Part shown: positions 46,421 to 58,475 of the stretch, piece after piece
Numbering within the stretch: the stretch's first letter is position 1
How the letters are laid out: each line of letters begins with the position of its first letter
DNA from: Sarcomyxa edulis
Lineage: Eukaryota; Basidiomycota; Agaricomycetes; Agaricales; Mycenaceae
NCBI GenBank assembly: GCA_009761415.1
Contig: QUOL01000012.1
Location: forward strand, 124,001 to 188,000
Direction: 5' to 3'
Length of the DNA stretch: 64,000 nt
The notes under the pieces: model-generated
Databases searched by the model: none
What the model was told of the DNA's origin: nothing
The model's input: the letters and a program-made list of their open reading frames with translations, nothing else
Made by a program: the position numbers and the translations under genes

Positions 46421-47797
46421 ATGCAATATGGGCCGCCGCTCGATGGCCATTTTTTTCATCGGTCTCAACTCATGGCCTCATCCGAACAGACCAAGTGGCG
46501 AGGAAACCAGCATCTTTTCTGCAATGTTCCAGCTGTCATTCAAGATCACGCCCGGTCCCTACTTGATGTCCCCCAAGCAATTTGGGATATGATTGTGCCA
46601 AAAGACTCTCTATCAGTCACCGACCTCATTACCTTCGATTTCCCACCTTTTGCGGATTCTGCAGTCCCCATCAATTTCAGTCTCACAGCGACCTTCTTTT
46701 CGGCTTTTACCATCAACAATTCCCAACAGGACAACAGCGGAGAACTTGTCCGCCTCATCCGGAAGACGATCGTACCACCGAAAATAGTGGTAGAAGATCT
46801 TCTGGGTCAATTCGAGCAGGCTTGGCTTGATGGCGCTGAATCTATATGTGTACCTTTATCCAGAGAGCTGCTGCCATTATGGATTGTTACTTACTGGGGA
46901 ACACTCTATGACATGAAGCTGGCGATAGACATGTGGAAGAAAGCCCATGCATGGCTCAAAAGATCAGCATTCAAAGCGAAGCTGTGCCGTCCAAGTATAG
47001 CAGCAACACGTCTGTGCCTAAAGGAGTTATCGTTCAGTGGGTCTATCCCCTGTGGGAATACAGGCGGTACCAACGGTTATACGAAGGATAGGCTCTTGGG
47101 GTTTTTTGGGAGGGAGTGGATGAGTAGCATTCATATAGATCTCATGCTTCAAAATCTCGAATATGACCTACAACAGAAGAATCTATTCAAATCAAAGATC
47201 ATCGACACATCACTTTCATGGAGTCTTGTCAATGCTTACAAGAACCGAATCGATGGCACTCCGTACGATCGAAATGCCCGAGGGGCGTTGCAGAAACTCG
47301 GTGCGGATTTGCAGAATGACAAATTGTTCGGTGGGATGTACCATACAGGAAATAACCACTGGGTGACGGCAGTAGTTGAGATGCGAGGGGAAGAGCGACC
47401 ACAGATTGTATACGGATATCCATTGGGAAAGACACCTGACCTGGATACGGTCAAAGCTCTACGGTGGTTTTTAGCTCAACATAGACCCGACGTCGCACCA
47501 GTGATTGAAGGGACTTCCTCATCTGAACCTGCCACCGAAGTTGTCAACCCATCATGCTCCCCACAAGTGGTCAACCTGCCATGCTCTCCACAAGTTGACG
47601 GGCACTCGTGCGGAATCCTCAGTTTCAATGCCCTGGCCCACTATTACCTCCCTGACAATAACTCCCTCATCACGGCGTCTAAGCCAGTCGAGTGTGACCT
47701 TGGGCGGCTGGCTATGTTCCGACGGATTGTGGATGTGTTCCACAGTATAGTGAGCCTAGTACAAGCACCGAAATTTGAGATATTTGACTCACCTTGA
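46421..47797 (+). CDS. Ulp1-type (C48) cysteine protease domain protein
   Basis: Ulp1 proteases process SUMO or related conjugates, and related domains occur in several fungal and plant transposons. The 458-residue frame has a transposon-like N-terminal part and a C-terminal protease: LSWSLVNAYKNRIDG, LFGGMYHTGNNHWVTAVVEM with His313, IVYGYPLG at about 330-336, and PQVDGHSCGILSF with Gln391 and Cys397. The Asp expected after YG is replaced by Tyr (YGYPLG), so the catalytic triad is incomplete unless another residue substitutes. Just before the Cys a short stretch (VVNxxCSPQV) is duplicated in frame. The frame ends at 47797, but a GT donor near 47751 and an acceptor before VQNKKGVKR allow splicing toward the hAT gene, so both might form one transcript. 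Confidence 0.7.
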   Translation: MQYGPPLDGHFFHRSQLMASSEQTKWRGNQHLFCNVPAVIQDHARSLLDVPQAIWDMIVPKDSLSVTDLITFDFPPFADSAVPINFSLTATFFSAFTINNSQQDNSGELVRLIRKTIVPPKIVVEDLLGQFEQAWLDGAESICVPLSRELLPLWIVTYWGTLYDMKLAIDMWKKAHAWLKRSAFKAKLCRPSIAATRLCLKELSFSGSIPCGNTGGTNGYTKDRLLGFFGREWMSSIHIDLMLQNLEYDLQQKNLFKSKIIDTSLSWSLVNAYKNRIDGTPYDRNARGALQKLGADLQNDKLFGGMYHTGNNHWVTAVVEMRGEERPQIVYGYPLGKTPDLDTVKALRWFLAQHRPDVAPVIEGTSSSEPATEVVNPSCSPQVVNLPCSPQVDGHSCGILSFNALAHYYLPDNNSLITASKPVECDLGRLAMFRRIVDVFHSIVSLVQAPKFEIFDSP

Positions 47798-47892
47798 CTT
47801 CCTTCAGTGCAGAACAAAAAGGGTGTCAAACGAGTAAGTCTTCAGGCAAAATATAAAATCGTTTGACGTTAACTCACCATCCGGGTATGTAG

Positions 47893-50514
47893 AAGCAAAT
47901 AGAACCACCAGCGCCAGCAAATGGGGGACGTCCTCGACTGGATGTTCTCGACAAACTCACATTTGAGATTTCGAGTTCGATAACTGCGAGGAAACATCAG
48001 TGTATCGGCGAGGGCTGCGAGAAAACTTGGGCTCCCCGTACCACTGCCCGCGTCTTGTCGCACTGCAAGCGCTGCTTGAAACTAACACCAGCTCTACGCC
48101 AGCTTGCATCGAGAGAGTGTGGAGAAGCCGCACCTGGAGCACTAGTCGCAGCTTCGGATGCTGCTAATAAACTTCTGCTACCCCCAACGTCCGGCGAACT
48201 AGGCATTACCCCAGCTCACATGTTTTTTGGCGAGATGGGCCGCAAGCAAATTGCCGAAAGGCTCGATTTTGCCATTGTCAAACTGTTTTGCGTCGCGGGA
48301 ATCCCTCCTTCAGTTGCCGATCTTACTGTCTGGAAGGATATATTCCGTATCGCCAGTCCCAGTTATGCACCTGCTTCGAGAACGACACTCAACGATAGCC
48401 ACATCATGGGGGAGCAAGATCGTGTACGTACAATGCAGCTCGCACATCTCAAGACTCAGATGAACATAACGTGTTCGTTCGACGGAGGAACCTCTCGGGC
48501 TGGTGAATCGTTCTATACGGTGCACGCGACCACCAAAGCGCGCAGAGTTATGTTGCTGGAAGGGCAGGAATGTACCGATGTCTCGCATACAGGTGAATGG
48601 GTGGCCCAATATGTTCTCGGTGTACGTTCTAGTAATTATTGCTTTTCCGGAGTTGTTACTCATCACCGAGCCTTATCTCAGGTGTTGGACACCATTGGCA
48701 GGTCACGGTTTTGTGCTGTATCCTCAGACAACACTGGCAATGCTCGTGTCGGACGGCAGATAATCTGCAGTGTCATCAAGACCATGCTAAATCTACCAGA
48801 CCCGGCCCATCACCTGAACAACATGATCAAGGATATCCTCAAGCTTCCGCATTTCAAAGAAGTACATCGTTTTTCTGCTCGCGATGCTCTATATTGTTGG
48901 CACTGACATCCAAATATGTTTATTAGACCATCGGTCCTCTGCGTGGAACTCTAACATTTTTTAGCCATTCCAATTCGGGGCGAGGTGCCTTGAAAAAACT
49001 TCGGCAGGCGATGCATCTTGGCGCAGGATTAGAAAGCATTGGGAAGACACGCTTTGGTTCTACCATCTGGTCAGCAATATCCCTTCGTCGATCTTTAGTC
49101 GCCATCCGAGAACTTGTTTCCAATGGTTCAGTTGTGGTCAAGGTGCGCTCTGATGCTCAAGTTCTTGTATCTATCGTATCGCTGACTACTTATGGATGGT
49201 ATTACAGGATTGGAACCATCTCTATCAAAGAAATTCACCCGCCACTCTTCAATTTGAACTGACCCTCAACCAGCTCATTGCCATTGGAGAAGGTGCTGCC
49301 AAAGCAATCAAGTGCCTTGAGGCTCTCGAGACCAACCCTGCGGATGTTTACCTCTTCTGGCTCGCGGTCACGGCTCACATGAAGTGCACACTGGAGACTG
49401 CGGGGCTTCCAGATAGTGTATCGGCGCAGGTTCGCGGGATTGTCAACAGTCGTTGGCGTGAATTTTTTGTCGATGGACCCAGCAATGCTCACCGTGCGGC
49501 ATTCTACCTCAATCCTAGTAAGCTATCTTCTATATTCCCTTCGGAAATCGAACTTACATGTCTTTTACAGCTTATGTCAACTCACCAATCTTCGGCAAGC
49601 CCAACTCACTCGCGTTTTCGATCACCATCCCAGGCAAAGCACCTCCCAAAGTTCCAGAGGGCGTCAAGAATCCTGCAACGTTTATTGAAATCGGGCGGTA
49701 TCTTTTGTCTTTGGCAATTCTCGAGATCGAACACGGCGAGAATCCTGTGTTCACGGCTTGGAAGGGGAAACAGCGGGCTTTCACGAATGCCTACAAATCT
49801 CAGTTCAAAGCGTACTCTCTTCACGGTCATCCGTTCAGTGCACCACTGACCCAACATCAGACACCGCTGAGTTGGTGGGAGGCCCTGAGTGAAGTACCTA
49901 ACGCGAGCATTCTAGCCGTGAGTTTCCGTCAATTCTTTTTGTCGCCAGTCTAATATGCCTGTCTATCCATAGGCACTCGCTATCAAGCTCTACTCCGCTG
50001 TTCCTCATTCCATGGCGGACGAAAGATCGGTCTCCGTCGTGACGTTCTTGAACACGGGGTTGCGCAATCGACAAAAGGTGGATACTCTCATGGCCATGAC
50101 TCAAATACGGTCGTTTTATCGCGGCGAGATCAAGGTACGTGCTGATTGTGTCTATTCTTACTCTACTTATACATTTACGGTCAACAGTCTCGCGCACATG
50201 CTCACCCGCGCCCGATTGTCAAGTTCTACGATATCCAGAGGGTCGTCCGGGGTATTGATGAGGATGAGGGTGAGAGCTTGAGTGATGCTGATGATGCTGA
50301 CGATGGTGACGAGGACTGGCTAGGTCCTCCGGAGGTCATCAAGCCATGCGAAACCTTCATGATCGATGATTCTGATATTGACCTCAACTCCACCATTCTG
50401 AAGGACTTTCTTGCAGACAAACCACTGGTATTGAAGGATGGCGAGGTTCCTGACTATCTCAACGTAGACGAGGAGGAGGACGGAGGGGCATACGAGCTCG
50501 AGGACTGGGCGTAA
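47893..50514 (+). CDS. hAT transposase with BED-type zinc finger
   Basis: Cut-and-paste transposase of the hAT superfamily. The first exon seen begins near 47893 and holds a BED-like finger (CIGEGCEKTW...LSHCKRC), with Cys pairs and His-x3-Cys. The catalytic landmarks are TCSFDGGTSRAGESFYTVH (first Asp), AVSSDNTGNARVG (second Asp), DPAHHLNNMIKDIL and SGRGALKKLRQAMHLGAGLE with SIGKTRFGS. The dimerisation region includes PLSWWEALSEVPNASILA and IKLYSAVPHSMADERSVSVV. The acidic C-terminus ends at 50514. Seven or so exons join cleanly over GT-AG introns (for example 48625-48681 and 48862-48926), and no stop or shift was found, so activity is plausible. Its true start may lie in an upstream exon shared with the protease gene. 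Confidence 0.85.
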
Positions 50515-50662
50515 TGCCTTCGTTTTGGCGGGGAAAAAATGCGCTAAAAGCGTGGGAAAAAATGTAATTTACAGTAATTTACAGTAATATACCTCAGCCC
50601 CGAAATCGACTTGGTAAATTACTAGGTATCTTACCTCGTCTGAGTTTTACCCGCAACCCTAG

Positions 50663-50708
50663 CCAGCTCATCATCCTTCTTCCTCCCTCCTTTCTTCCTC
50701 TTCCTCTT
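50663..50708 (-). pseudogene. Stranded 46-bp exon piece of the 60.7-63.7 kb gene
   Basis: On the minus strand this reads KRKRKKGGRKKDDELA in the frame expected after removing the 50709-60652 element and one copy of its TT target duplication from the exon that otherwise ends YLQFEDI at 60653. It is therefore probably the displaced continuation of that exon, cut again by the hAT end at 50662. Confidence 0.5.
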
Positions 50709-50847
50709 CATCAGGAAAACCCAAAAATTCTACCTGGGTCTACATAGAACCATATAGAGGTCATAGTGCCAGTAGACCTGGTAGAACTTGGCTGATCTAT
50801 ATAGAACGTGTATACCCCCCTTGTCTTCTACAGGAGTAGCTGTAGAT

Positions 50848-50945
50848 GTCACTCAATCTATGTAGATCCTGGTAGATCCTGATAGACGACACTCAATCTA
50901 TGCCAACTTCAGGTAGATGTCACTCAATCTATGCAGACACCAGTA
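50848..50945. repeat. ~32-bp subterminal tandem repeats
   Basis: Three adjacent units contain CACTCAATCTATG, followed by variants of GATCCTGGTAGA or CAGGTAGAT. The opposite end of the same element (60440-60630) has related words such as CACAACCTATGTAGTATCCAG. The position suggests subterminal transposase-binding repeats. Confidence 0.6.
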
Positions 50946-52089
50946 GATATGTATATCTGAGGGAGTTCTACCATAGATAAACACAACTTAGATCAAGATT
51001 TTCAAAGTGCGGCAAAACAAATATAATATTAAAATAAACTGATAATACAAGTGTACGCTATGGGATCAAAGGTTCCTGCTCCCAGTCCAAAGGACATCTT
51101 CTATAATGAAGTGAAGCCAGTGAATACATATTAATAATATGAGGAACTGAGTGAGACGTACCTTATGAACCACCGGCGTTGGATATGCAAATCATACTAA
51201 TATCCTGAAATAATGTGTGAATGTGGATTAGAACCTTGAAAATGAACGTACTCAGCTAGGAAGAAAAACAGCCTGTAAAAAGAGGGAAAAAATCAGTGAA
51301 AAAGAAAGGGAGAGCTGAAAGTACATCCATACTGTGCACCGTACTGACGTGGCATCCATCCATCCCTATGTCCAACATTTACATATATGTTCTGCTAGAT
51401 ATTAGCTGGTTAGGTAGTTCTGAATGAGATACCACTCACACAATATAGGAAAGAGCTTCAGGGAAAGAGAAATGAGATGAGAAGTTGTACATGGTGGAGG
51501 AAAGAAGAGAGAGTTGCCATATAGGGACTCCACAAGCGTTGGACTCGTTGAGGCCCAATTGGGACATGGCCTGAATTTACTGCTACATCAGGGAAAACCT
51601 CCCTCAGTAATTGCCCAAAATATGTCGAAGTTGTCAAAATATAGCGAAAACTTGAGCCAATTGTGGGTTAGAGAAAGTTTGGTAATACTGTAGAGGTTCA
51701 TTTTTCGCTTTTCACCATTTTTCGCAATTTTCGTAAATCGGCCACAACCGTCAAAATATCCTGCTCAGATTTTCCGCAATTTGAGAAACTTAAGCTAGAG
51801 TATTCAGACCTTTTTGAACCATTATGAAGTAGATTGAGCAATTGTAGTAAGATGTTGATGAAGTGGCGAAGTAAAGTAAGGCCAGCGGCACGAAAGTTTG
51901 GAAAATTAGAACACGGAAAGACTGAGGTATTAAAAGATTGTAGGAAGAACCAGAAGGAATGACAGATTAGAAGATTATAGAAGGAGCGACGTGTGAAGGA
52001 GTAAGGCACTAGCAACGTATGCGTATGATTTCAGAGCTCATGGGAGACATCAATTAGAGAACGTTGAGAATTTGAAGTGCCATGTGCCA

Positions 52090-55063
52090 TTAATCCGAGT
52101 CTTGTTCCAATCCAGCGAGGTCGAGCAATGCCAAACCACGTCCCCGAGTAGCAGCTGGTCTGGACTCATAATCACTGCATAGTATATCACAATCAGGTTG
52201 AATCCAATGTGAAGGATTGGTAGCGAAATACATACGAGGCGGCACTATAGATTCTTGAAAGCATGTTGTAGTATCCAGTGCGAGACCGCTGCTTGATATC
52301 TTTGATCAAGGAGATATGGCTTTGATAGTCGTCGGCAATCGTGGCTGCACAAAACTTTGTGTTGGGTACGTGACGTCCCGTAGACCACTCAGCAAGTGCA
52401 TGTCCACCGATCTGTCGAAGATGAAAGAAAGTTGACATAAGTTGCACGTAGACTGGTTTCGAGTCAACGTACCGTAGCCGCTGCTAGCGCAACCATGGCA
52501 GGAGGAATCAGCACTTTTCCCTTAGGGGAGACCTCGAAACGATCATGATAGATGGCTTCGAGAGACGGTGCACCGAGAAATATAAGACTGTGAAGGACTT
52601 GGACGATAGCGGGATGCTGGAATGGTTGCGAGGTGATGGCTTTGCCCGACTTATGATGGTGTTAGTACAACGGAATAGAAGTTTGACTAGAAAAACGCAC
52701 CTTATCGAGCGGATATATATATATATCATCGTCTTTGAGATCAGTAACCTTTTGAGCGCATCCGTTGGAGAGCCCATACTGTCCAGCAACAGCGAGAACA
52801 CTAGCGTCCTTGAACGCTCCACGTAGAAGCGATACACGACCATCGGGCTGTGGAATATTTAGTATGAGGACCATTTTACGGACACAAATGACATACAATA
52901 TAAGCGAGCTCCTTTGCATAATGCTTATCGACTTTGAGACGATCTTGGATGTTATAGAGTTCTAGAGCTTTTGCCGAGTCAAGTAGTGCGTCTCGAGTGT
53001 ACTTGACACGGTCGCCGAACTCCGGGAAGGCATTGACAAACAGTATGTCCCCTCTAAATTTCTTGATCGCCATTTGGAGAAGTTCCTGGATATCGTGTGA
53101 CTGATGAGTAAGGGAGATTCTACCCCGTCTGTTATAGACCAGCTCGGTACAGGTGGACCATTGTTCTGTGTCGTTCGTGGGTGTACCACGAGGGATTCTA
53201 GCCGCGCTACCCTGTTCGGTACTTCCACTTTGATTGTGCCCTGACTCGGACTTCTCTTGCCATCTCGGAGTCTGAGGAGATGTTGTCATGAGTAAATGCT
53301 GTAACAGAATCTCTGCTGAAGACGTACCTCGAATTCTGCCTTTTCCTGTCGCTTAGTTTTCTTCTTCACTTCAGTAGAACCTTGGACTGATTCGGAGTCG
53401 CGTCTAGAAGAGGAATCCATACGCATTGCAGGTTCGTGACGATGACTTGGAGAGAAATCCTCACGGTGAGAGGAATGGACACGACCTATGGGGGAAGAAC
53501 CACGGTGACGAGAGGAATGGACACGATCAACGGGGGAAGAACCACGTCGACGAGAGGATTCAACACGATCAACGGGGGATGAACCACGGCGACGAGAGAA
53601 ATTGGCATGACCAATGGGGGAAGAACCACGGCGATGAGAGGGATTGACACGACCGACCGGGGATAAACCACGGCGACGAGATGAATTGTGGTGGCGTTCG
53701 GATAGATTATCAAGGCGGCGATGGGGTGAACTGTTGGGGTGACGTTGTGGTTTGTCACGGCGAGGCGAAGAGTTGGCATGGCCGCGATGCAAGTCACCAT
53801 GCTCATACTCGAATTCCTCGCCATTTTCGCGCTAGAAGTTGATATAGTGGTATGAAAAACAACGAGACTGAAATACAAAAGAACTTGATCATACCTTCTC
53901 GGGAACCTCGTTGTCAAAATCCAGAAGATCATCGGGTTGGGCAGCACCTCCCTGCTCAACTTCCAGATCGTCTTTGGGTCCTGCCATATCAACGTCGTTG
54001 TCTTCGGTCTGTAAGTTGTATTTCCGTTGAGAGGTAGAAGAGGGTATAGCGGAACTATTGGAACGCTGCCAAACAGCGGTCTGATAGTCAAGACAAGCGA
54101 GTGAGAATCACCGACTTCAGATATAAAGTAGAGGAAAGTTACGATACCTCTTGCATAATTCTTTTGGCAGTCAAGTCTTGAGATAGGTTCCCAAGGTCCG
54201 ATTCATCGCTCTCAAGTTCGTTGTTCGAATCGATGGATTGTCGGCTATCTCCGCTGAGAGAACCTTCGCTATCGTCTGACTCCGGCATGTTTGCTGTACC
54301 CTTCCTAGTAGATGTTTGTGTCTTTGCAGCGGGCTTTACCTTCGGGCCAGAGACTGCATTGGCAACCTTCGAAGGTGCTTTTCCTAGTGCCTCGGGATTT
54401 TTGAGCACTTGACCTGCAGAGATCAGGACAGGCACTTAGAAGAGGGAAACAAGAAATAATAAGACTGTAAAACGTACGCGAGATATCTTCTTGACCCTTC
54501 GCGCGTGAATCAGAGGTCTGACTCTGACCACGGTCCGAGTCAGCATCCATGTTGATGTCGACGGGAAGATATCGGCGACCTGGATACAAATCAGAACTTG
54601 TATGTATGGAAAAGAGGATGGATCACTCACGTTGCACGGGAACTTGTTTCGACTGGGAAGGTGTGGCTGAATGCGACTCGGTGCTTGCTGATGACTGCTC
54701 AGTTGTTTTAGGTACCTTCGACTTCTCGGAAACTTGGTCAGTCGATGATGCTCGTTTCCGCGTTCCTGGGATCATGCTGGCCCAAGCTACAGTCAGATAG
54801 TCAGGTAGAGTTTGCATGGATGGACAGCCAGAAATGAGTACCTGTCTGGGCATTGGCCTTTGTTCGTCGAGGGGCTGTAGTGAATATCAGATATTGGGTA
54901 GCTATCACAACAAGGAGATATGGCGAGACGTACGAAGTTCTTCTGTGGCTAAGTGTTGATCTTCAGCTTGTTGTGCAGCTTTTTTCCGTGCTTTGGTGTT
55001 ATTCGCCTTCTGGGCAGGCGTCAAATCTGGTGCAAAAGGATTGGGAGTTTTCTTCGGAGGCAT
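52090..55063 (-). CDS. DUF6532-like protein carried by Plavaka, copy 2
   Basis: Reverse-strand counterpart of the gene at 32644-35617, with identical translated exons wherever they were compared: the basic leader MPPKKTPNPFAPDLTPAQKA, the acidic and serine-rich disordered part, the repeated SRRRGSSPVDRV block at 53467-53687, and the folded C-terminus with FQHPAIVQVLHSLIFLG and GGHALAEW. It is divergent from the transposase at 55235 with the same 171-base spacing. Full sequence conservation of an apparently non-transposase gene between two separate insertions shows that it moved as part of the element. Function unknown. Confidence 0.65.
53467..53687 (-). repeat. Tandem repeats coding SSRRRGSSPxxRV units, copy 2
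   Basis: Mirror of the block at 34020-34240, with the same unit number and frame. Confidence 0.8.
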
Positions 55064-55234
55064 GAAAGGATAGATGATAGCTGTATGTGAGTTGTCGATA
55101 TAGTAGGTCACAGCCGCGTTTTAAGGGGAACCGTTGTTTGTCCGAATGTGGATATCTCGCTTGCAAGTCACCGGGCTGCAGACATTGGAATGCGACCGTG
55201 AGTCACAAGTTACGAGCTCAGTTTCATACTTACC

Positions 55235-58200
55235 ATGATTCAATGCCAAGGCTGCGGCCGCGAATTCACCACCACTGGATACCATATGCATTTGGCCCAG
55301 ACAACTAGACCGGCGTGCACTGCCATCTACCGCGAGCTTCAGGATTATTTCCCTCACTCTGAGCCTAAGGACGAAGATGACGAGACTCCCATCCCTTTCG
55401 AAGGCGACTTTTTTGGAGACCCTGATAGCTATGCAGAGCACGATTTCGGACTTGAGATGCCAGAAGATGGAGATGGTTCTGGGATGGACTGGGATGGTAC
55501 GAGGGAAAGCGACGACGAAAAGATGGATTTTGTACAAGCTTTAGAGAGCGAAGGAGGTGAGGGCAATCAAGATCCCAAGGAAGTTCGAGGTTTCAGTGAC
55601 GACGATGAAGTCAGTGGTGATGAGGATGATGCTGAGGACTACGAGGGTGGTTGGGAGCTGCCCGTTGCAGAACCACAACAAGGACCTGCAGACATCGACG
55701 ATGAAGCCGAAGGTAACGATGATGGCGCACCACCTCCAGCCCACCGACAAGGCCTGGAGAATGTCTTTCAGCGCGAGCCAGTGGTGGTGCCATTCCCTGA
55801 TGTGCAGGCGGGTAAGATCATTGGAGACGAGGAGTCGAGCTATAGGAAATATGAGAATGGGATGGGCAACTCAGACGCGAACGTCTACGCACCTTTTGCT
55901 TCTAAACGAGAATGGGAGATAGCCAAATGGGCCAAACTTCGAGGTCCTGGCTCTACCGCTTTGACAGATCTTCTGAAAATTGAAGGGGTAAGTGCATTTA
56001 CAGTCGCAATTTTCACGGAAATAAACCTTGGCTTCTTACCTCAGGTATGCGAAAACCTCGGCTTGACTTTCAAGACGGCAGCTGAATTGAACAAAGTCAT
56101 TGATACTCAACTACCCTCTGGCCGCCCTCGCTTTCGTCGGGAAGAAATTGTTGTAGGGGGAGAGGCATTTGATGTGTATTTTCGGGATATTTTGGAGTGC
56201 ATCCGAGCTCTGTACGGGGATCCTGAGTTTGCACCATATCTGAAATTCGTACCTGAACGGCATTACACAGACGAGGATCGGACAGTGCGGCTGTATCACG
56301 ATATGCACACAGGAAAATGGTGGTGGGATACACAGGTGAGAGAGAAAGCACCAAACGACTCGGCGGTATTGACCCAACTCCTTATGCTGATTCTAGATTA
56401 ACATCGAAAAAGAAACACCCGGAGCGACTATCATTCCCGTAATCATCTCAACAGACAAGACACAACTCACTTTGTTTCGAAATAAAACCGCGTATCCGGT
56501 CTATATGACGATTGGCAATATCCCTAAAGACCTTCGCCGTAAACCATCTCGTCGAGCCTACATCCTCCTAGGCTACCTACCCACCACAAAACTCGAGCAT
56601 ATAACCAACAAGGCGTCACGAAGGCGAGCTGTTGCAAACCTATTTCATGCATGTATGGCCCAGATCGTCAGGCCGCTCGAGAAAGCTGGAGTCGAAGGCA
56701 CAAACATGACAAGCGGTGACGGGGCTGTTCGTCGCACCCACCCAATATTAGCAGCTTACATTGGAGACTATCCCGAGCAGTTGCTAGTGACGTGCCTGAA
56801 AAATACAGAGTGCCCACAGTGTCCAGTCTCTCGGGACGAGCTTGGTGATGGCGATGGCTCTCCGGTCCTTCGTGGTTTCGACAGCTTGGAGAAAGTTTTG
56901 GACGCCCTTGAGTTGATTGACGAAGATCCAGTGCAATTTGTCAAAGCGTGCAAAAACGCTGGCATCAAGCCTATCGTCCATCCGTTTTGGGAGCACCTTC
57001 CCTATCTCAATATTTTTTCAGTCATAACGCCGGACGTACTTCACCAGCTCTATCAGGGTATCTTGAAGCATCTAAAGTCTTGGTTATTAGCTACCTACAG
57101 CAAATCCGAAATCGACGCTAGATGTCGACGTTTACCTCCGAACCATAATATTCGCCTATTTATGAACGGAATCAGCAGCCTCTCTCGAGTAACTGGCAAG
57201 GAGCACGACCAAATATGCCGTTTTCTCCTTGGACTCATCATCGATATCCCCTTACCTGGAGGCCATTCGAGTGCACGCGTAATTCGCACAGTTCGTGCAC
57301 TCCTCGATTTTTTATATCTCGCCCAATATCCCATTCATTCCGATGAGACTCTATCCCTTCTCGAAGAATCCCTCGCTCGTTTTCACGCAGATAAAGATAT
57401 ATTCGTTGATCTAGGGATCAGGTCAAACTTCAACATTCCGAAACTTCACTTCGCACAGCACTACGCCATGCTGATCAGACAGTACGGAACGACTGACAAT
57501 TTCAACACCGAATATACCGAACGCTTACATATTGACTTCGCTAAAGATGCATACCGGGCAACAAACTACAAAGACGAATATTCGCAAATGACTCTATGGC
57601 TCGAGCGCAAGGAGAAGATACTTCGACATGACAAATTTGTATATTGGAGACTCTCTGGAAGGCCTGCGCAGTGGCCGCCATCTCCTCCTGGTATCGATTA
57701 TTGTCGTCGGCTCAAGATGACAAAACATCCGACACTCAAAGCTGTAACTTTCGCAAAACTCGCCACCGACTATGGCGCGACTTTCTTTCGTGATGCCCTT
57801 GCGCGTTTCATTGCAGGGCGAAACTTCTCTGATGCCACTCGTCGCCAACTAGAGCAACACACCCGTAATATATCACTTCCTTTTCTTCGAGTTCCGGTCT
57901 ATCACAAAATCAAGTTCATAGGCTCAGATCCCTCGGCTAATGAGACCGTAGACGCGATCCATGTGAAACCTACAAGTAAAAACAAGCGTGGGCAGCCTGT
58001 TCCGGCGCGTTTTGATACAGCTTTGGTGAATGACGGTACCGGGGAAAAGACGGGTGTCAAAGGTATTTGCCTTGAGTATGGTTAGCAATTAACACCGTCG
58101 TCTGACCAAGATATAGGATATCGTGTCGGCCAAGTCCGCGTTGTATTCTCACTCCCAAAGCAAGCACTCGAAAGTCTTTTTCACCGCGGAGTTGAGGTCC

Positions 58201-58475
58201 CGCAACACCTGGCTTATGTCGAATGGTTCACGGCGTTCTCGACATCACCCGAACCCAATCATCTCATGTACAAAATTTCTCGTTGCGTCAATCCGGAGGG
58301 TAAACACCTCGCTAGTGTAATACCGGTGGAGAATATCCGCCGTAGTGTTCATCTCATCCCAAAATTTGGTCCCGTTGTTTCGAGGGAATTGCAAAGTAGT
58401 ACTGTATTGGAAAAATGTAAATACTTTTTCGTCAGCTCGTTCTTAGATAGACACAACTACGCTACCGTATACTAG
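55235..58475 (+). CDS. Plavaka transposase, copy 2
   Basis: Same exon series as copy 1: 55235 onward (CQGCGREFTTTGYHMHL), an intron beginning GTAAGTGC at 55988, a second intron 56335-56398 leading into INIEKETPG and then STDKTQLTLFRNKTAYP, the large core exon to about 58062, and a final exon from about 58118 (YRVGQVRVVF) to a stop at 58473-58475. Two base differences from copy 1 were noted, CCT for CCC in VPERHY and GAG for GAA in KNTECPQ, both silent. All catalytic-region motifs are intact. Either copy could mobilise both elements and the non-autonomous relative that surrounds this one. Confidence 0.88.

Larger units (their letters stand above)
46191..50662 (+). mobile_element. hAT element with Ulp1 protease and transposase (4,472 bp)
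   Basis: The terminal inverted repeats are CTAGGGTTGGGGGTGAAACT at 46191-46210 and its near-complement at 50643-50662 (18 of 20 match). Both ends carry repeated GTAATTTAC words just inside (46216-46265 and 50561-50625), likely transposase-binding sites. The interior holds a Ulp1-type protease gene and a hAT transposase gene, both plus strand. The expected 8-bp target duplication was not found: the flanks CCTCTAGA and CCAGCTCA differ, so it is eroded or one flank has been rearranged. Confidence 0.8.
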
